Source of the DNA: Actinokineospora bangkokensis
Lineage (GTDB): Bacteria; Actinomycetota; Actinomycetes; Mycobacteriales; Pseudonocardiaceae
Length of the DNA: 64,000 nt
NCBI RefSeq assembly: GCF_001940455.1
Contig: NZ_MKQR01000009.1
Span: forward strand, 186,754-250,753
Direction: 5' to 3'
Shown piece by piece: positions 61,248 to 64,000 of this stretch. Under the pieces are notes generated by a model. The model was not told the DNA's origin. It did not search any database and saw nothing but the letters and a program-made list of their open reading frames with translations. A program made the position numbers and the translations under genes. Within the stretch, counting starts at the first letter, position 1. Each line of letters opens with the position of its first letter.

Positions 61248-64000
61248 TTGACCAAGCCAGCCGAGAACAACGAGCAGAAGCTCCTGGAGTACCTCAAGCG
61301 CGTCACCGGTGACCTGCGCCAGACCAAGGCGCGGCTCGCCGAGCACGAGGAGCGCGCCGCGGAGCCCATCGCCATCGTGGGGATGAGCTGCCGGTTCCCC
61401 GGTGGGGTGTCCTCGCCGGAGGAGCTGTGGGAGCTGGTCGCGGCCGGGCGCGACGCGGTCGGGGACTTCCCCGCCGACCGCGGCTGGGACACCGAGGCGC
61501 TCTACGACCCCGACCCCGACCACCAGGGCACCTCCACCACCCGCTCGGGCGGCTTCCTCTACCAGGCCGCGGAGTTCGACCCGAGCCCGTTCGGGATCTC
61601 CCCGCGGGAGGCCACCGCGATGGACCCCCAGCAGCGGCTGCTGCTGGAGGCCACCTGGGAGGTCTTCGAGCGGGCCGGGCTCGACCCCCGCTCGACCGCC
61701 GGGTCCGACACCGCGGTGTTCATGGGCTCGGGCTACCAGGACTACGCCACCCGCATCTTCAGCGCGGGCGGGGAGTCAGACGGGCACCTGGGCACCGGCA
61801 ACGCCGCCAGCGTCATCTCCGGCAGGCTCTCCTACGCCTTCGGGTTGCAGGGGCCCGCGGTGACGGTCGACACCGCGTGCTCGTCCTCGCTGGTGGCCCT
61901 GCACCTGGCCGCCCAGTCGCTGCGCCGGGGCGAGTGCTCGCTCGCCCTGGCGGGCGGGGTGATGGTCATGTCGACGCCGACGGCGTTCGTGGAGTTCTCC
62001 CGGCAGCGCGGCCTGGCCGCCGACGGCCGGTGCAAGGCCTACTCCGACGACGCCGACGGCACCGGCTGGGGCGAGGGCATCGGCGTGCTGCTCGTGGAGC
62101 GGCTGTCGGACGCGCGGCGCAATGGGCACCGGGTGCTCGCGGTGGTGCGCGGCACGGCGGTCAACCAGGACGGCGCGTCCAACGGCCTGACCGCCCCCAA
62201 CGGCCCGGCCCAGCGCCGGGTCATCCGCCAGGCCCTGCTCGACGCGGGCATCTCCGCCGCCCAGGTCGACGCCGTGGAGGGCCACGGCACCGGCACCACC
62301 CTCGGTGACCCCATCGAGGCGCAGGCCCTGCTCGCGACCTACGGCCAGGAGCGGGACACCCCCCTCTGGCTCGGGTCGTTCAAGTCCAACGTCGGCCACA
62401 CCCAGGCCGCCGCGGGCGTGGGCGGGGTCATCAAGATGGTGATGGCGCTGCGCAACGAACTGCTGCCGCGCACACTGCACGCGGGCACCCCGTCGTCCAA
62501 GGTGGACTGGACGGCGGGGGCCGTGCGGCTGCTCACCGAGCCGGTCGCCTGGCCCGCGGGGCAGCGCCCGCGCCGGGCGGGCGTGTCGTCCTTCGGCGTG
62601 AGCGGCACCAACGCGCACGTGATCGTCGAGGAGGCGCCCCCGGCGGAGCCGGAGCCCGCCGAGCAGGCCACCCCGGCCACCCCGCCCGCGCACGTGTGGG
62701 TGGTCTCGGGCACCAGCGCCGAGGCCGTGCGCGGCCAGGCCGCCCGCCTGCTCCCGCTGGCCGCGGCGGGCACCGACCTCGCGGGCGTCGGCCGCGCGCT
62801 GCTCACCACCCGCGCCGCCCTCGACCACCGCGCCGCCGTCGTCGCCACCGACGCCGAGGGCCTGCGCGCCGGGCTCGCCGCCGCGGCCGACGGCTTCGCC
62901 GCGATCGCGGGCGAGGGCAAGCCCGGCAAGCTGGCGTTCCTGTTCTCCGGCCAGGGCTCGCAGAAGGCGGGCATGGGCCGCGAGCTGTACGGTGCCTTCC
63001 CGGTGTTCGCGGAGGCGTTCGACGCCGCGTGCGCCGTGCTCCCCGCGGGCATCAAGGACGTCGTCTTCGACCCCGAGTCGGACCTGCTGACCCAGACCGG
63101 CTGGACCCAGCCCGCCCTGTTCGCCGTCGAGGTGGCCCTGTTCCGGCTGCTGGAGTCCTGGGGCGCCACCCCGGACTTCGTCGCGGGCCACTCGATCGGT
63201 GAGGTCGCCGCCGCGCACGTGGCAGGCGTCCTGTCGCTGGCGGACGCGGGCACGCTCATCAGCGAGCGCGCCCGGCTGATGCAGGCGCTGCCCACCGGCG
63301 GGGCCATGGTGGCGGTGCAGGCGTCCGAGGAGGAGGTGCTGCCGCTGCTGTCGGACACCGTCGGCATCGCCGCCCTCAACGGCCCCGAGTCCACTGTGGT
63401 CGCCGGGGCCGAGGACGAGGCGCTGCGTGTCGGCGCCCACTTCGCGGCGCTGGGCCGCAAGACCACCCGGCTCACGGTCAGCCACGCCTTCCACTCCCCG
63501 CTGATGGAGCCGGTGCTTGAGGAGTTCCGCGCGGTCGCGCGGTCGCTGACCTACCACCAGCCCAGCATCCCGGTCATCTCCGCCGGGGACATCACCTCCG
63601 CCGACCACTGGGTCGAGCACGTCCGCTCGGCCGTCCGGTTCACCGACCAGCTCGCCGCCCTGCGCGAGCGCGGTGTCCGCACCGCCGTGGAGGTCGGCCC
63701 CGGCGCGGTGCTCACCGCGCTCGCCGGGCACGACGCCTACGGCATCAACGCCGTCCCCGCCCTGCGCACCGACCGCCCCGAGGTGGTGGCCGCCGTCAGC
63801 GCGCTCGCGGGCCTGCACGTCGCGGGCGTGGCCGTCGACCTGACCGGCTACCTGGGCGAGCAGCACCCGGTCGAGCTGCCCACCTACGCCTTCCAGCGCA
63901 AGCGGTTCTGGTACGAGCTGCCCGAGCGCGACACGACCGCCGACCCGGTGGACGCGGAGTTCTGGGCCGCGGTCGAGGCCGAGGACCTGGGCTCGCTGGG
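61248..64000 (+). CDS. Modular type I PKS D (module 12 onward), 3'-truncated by the window
   Basis: The first 917 residues of the next PKS. It begins with a docking helix ([18 protein letters not shown], residues 8-25) to receive the chain from PKS C, then KS and AT; the window ends shortly after the AT. The start is TTG at 61248: an in-frame TGA at 61239 rules out anything further upstream, and no ATG or GTG precedes the docking helix in this frame (the first in-frame ATG is at 61383, already inside the KS). The gap to PKS C is 52 nt. The gene is open to the right edge, so its full module count is unknown. No thioesterase is present in the window, so chain release must be encoded further right. 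Confidence 0.93.
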   Translation, partial: MTKPAENNEQKLLEYLKRVTGDLRQTKARLAEHEERAAEPIAIVGMSCRFPGGVSSPEELWELVAAGRDAVGDFPADRGWDTEALYDPDPDHQGTSTTRSGGFLYQAAEFDPSPFGISPREATAMDPQQRLLLEATWEVFERAGLDPRSTAGSDTAVFMGSGYQDYATRIFSAGGESDGHLGTGNAASVISGRLSYAFGLQGPAVTVDTACSSSLVALHLAAQSLRRGECSLALAGGVMVMSTPTAFVEFSRQRGLAADGRCKAYSDDADGTGWGEGIGVLLVERLSDARRNGHRVLAVVRGTAVNQDGASNGLTAPNGPAQRRVIRQALLDAGISAAQVDAVEGHGTGTTLGDPIEAQALLATYGQERDTPLWLGSFKSNVGHTQAAAGVGGVIKMVMALRNELLPRTLHAGTPSSKVDWTAGAVRLLTEPVAWPAGQRPRRAGVSSFGVSGTNAHVIVEEAPPAEPEPAEQATPATPPAHVWVVSGTSAEAVRGQAARLLPLAAAGTDLAGVGRALLTTRAALDHRAAVVATDAEGLRAGLAAAADGFAAIAGEGKPGKLAFLFSGQGSQKAGMGRELYGAFPVFAEAFDAACAVLPAGIKDVVFDPESDLLTQTGWTQPALFAVEVALFRLLESWGATPDFVAGHSIGEVAAAHVAGVLSLADAGTLISERARLMQALPTGGAMVAVQASEEEVLPLLSDTVGIAALNGPESTVVAGAEDEALRVGAHFAALGRKTTRLTVSHAFHSPLMEPVLEEFRAVARSLTYHQPSIPVISAGDITSADHWVEHVRSAVRFTDQLAALRERGVRTAVEVGPGAVLTALAGHDAYGINAVPALRTDRPEVVAAVSALAGLHVAGVAVDLTGYLGEQHPVELPTYAFQRKRFWYELPERDTTADPVDAEFWAAVEAEDLGSL
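61362..64000 (+). other. PKS D module 12 (partial): KS-AT(malonyl), probably followed by KR
   Basis: KS from residue 39 with C211 in TACSSS (the usual FFGISPRE reads PFGISPRE). AT from 562 with S649 in GHSIGE and HAFH (746-749): malonyl type. After [11 protein letters not shown] the sequence [20 protein letters not shown] is the KR dimerisation element seen in M1 and M8-M11, so this module probably has KR and no DH. Confidence 0.85.

Overview
The window is one continuous piece of a modular type I polyketide gene cluster from a very GC-rich actinomycete. The base composition is visibly well above 70% GC, codons end almost always in G or C, and several genes use GTG or TTG starts. The dense 'reverse-frame open' pattern and the codon use suggest a Streptomyces/Pseudonocardiales-type organism; the genus cannot be fixed from this sequence. 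Every gene seen is on the + strand.

Layout. Positions 2-1636 hold the C-terminal part of a large LuxR-type regulator that runs off the left edge. Positions 1637-2612 are a long non-coding stretch with palindromes and repeated GGTGCGGT boxes. Positions 2613-3338 encode a PAS-LuxR regulator of the PimM/PteF type. Positions 3415-4623 encode a cytochrome P450, and 4638-4838 its small [3Fe-4S] ferredoxin. A 14-bp perfect hairpin (4887-4918) separates this pair from four collinear PKS genes: A (4973-27547), B (27597-38102), C (38138-61195) and D (61248 to beyond 64000). The PKS genes are 35-52 nt apart and have matching terminal docking regions.

Assembly line read from motifs: loading KSQ-AT-ACP (malonyl decarboxylated to an acetyl starter); M1 KR; M2, M3, M4 and M5 DH-KR; M6 DH-KR with the only methylmalonyl-type AT; M7 DH-KR with a degenerate DH; M8-M11 KR only; M12 begins (KS-AT, then the start of what looks like a KR region) and is cut by the window edge. 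If M7's DH is inactive, the chain made here is: acetyl starter, one hydroxyl, five conjugated double bonds with one methyl on the last, then an uninterrupted 1,3-polyol. This maps position by position onto the C28-to-C6 half of the filipin/fungichromin (methyl-pentaene) aglycone: lactone oxygen at C27, pentaene C16-C25, 16-methyl, and hydroxyls at C15, C13, C11, C9 and C7. The PAS-LuxR regulator, P450 and ferredoxin are the accessory genes expected of a polyene cluster. The remaining modules, the alkylmalonyl-using last module and the thioesterase would lie to the right of the window.

The most notable points are the degenerate DH of M7, the switch of ketoreductase type between gene B (LDD type) and gene C (Trp type), mosaic near-identical AT sequences that point to gene conversion, and unexplained palindromes and repeats in the regulatory region.
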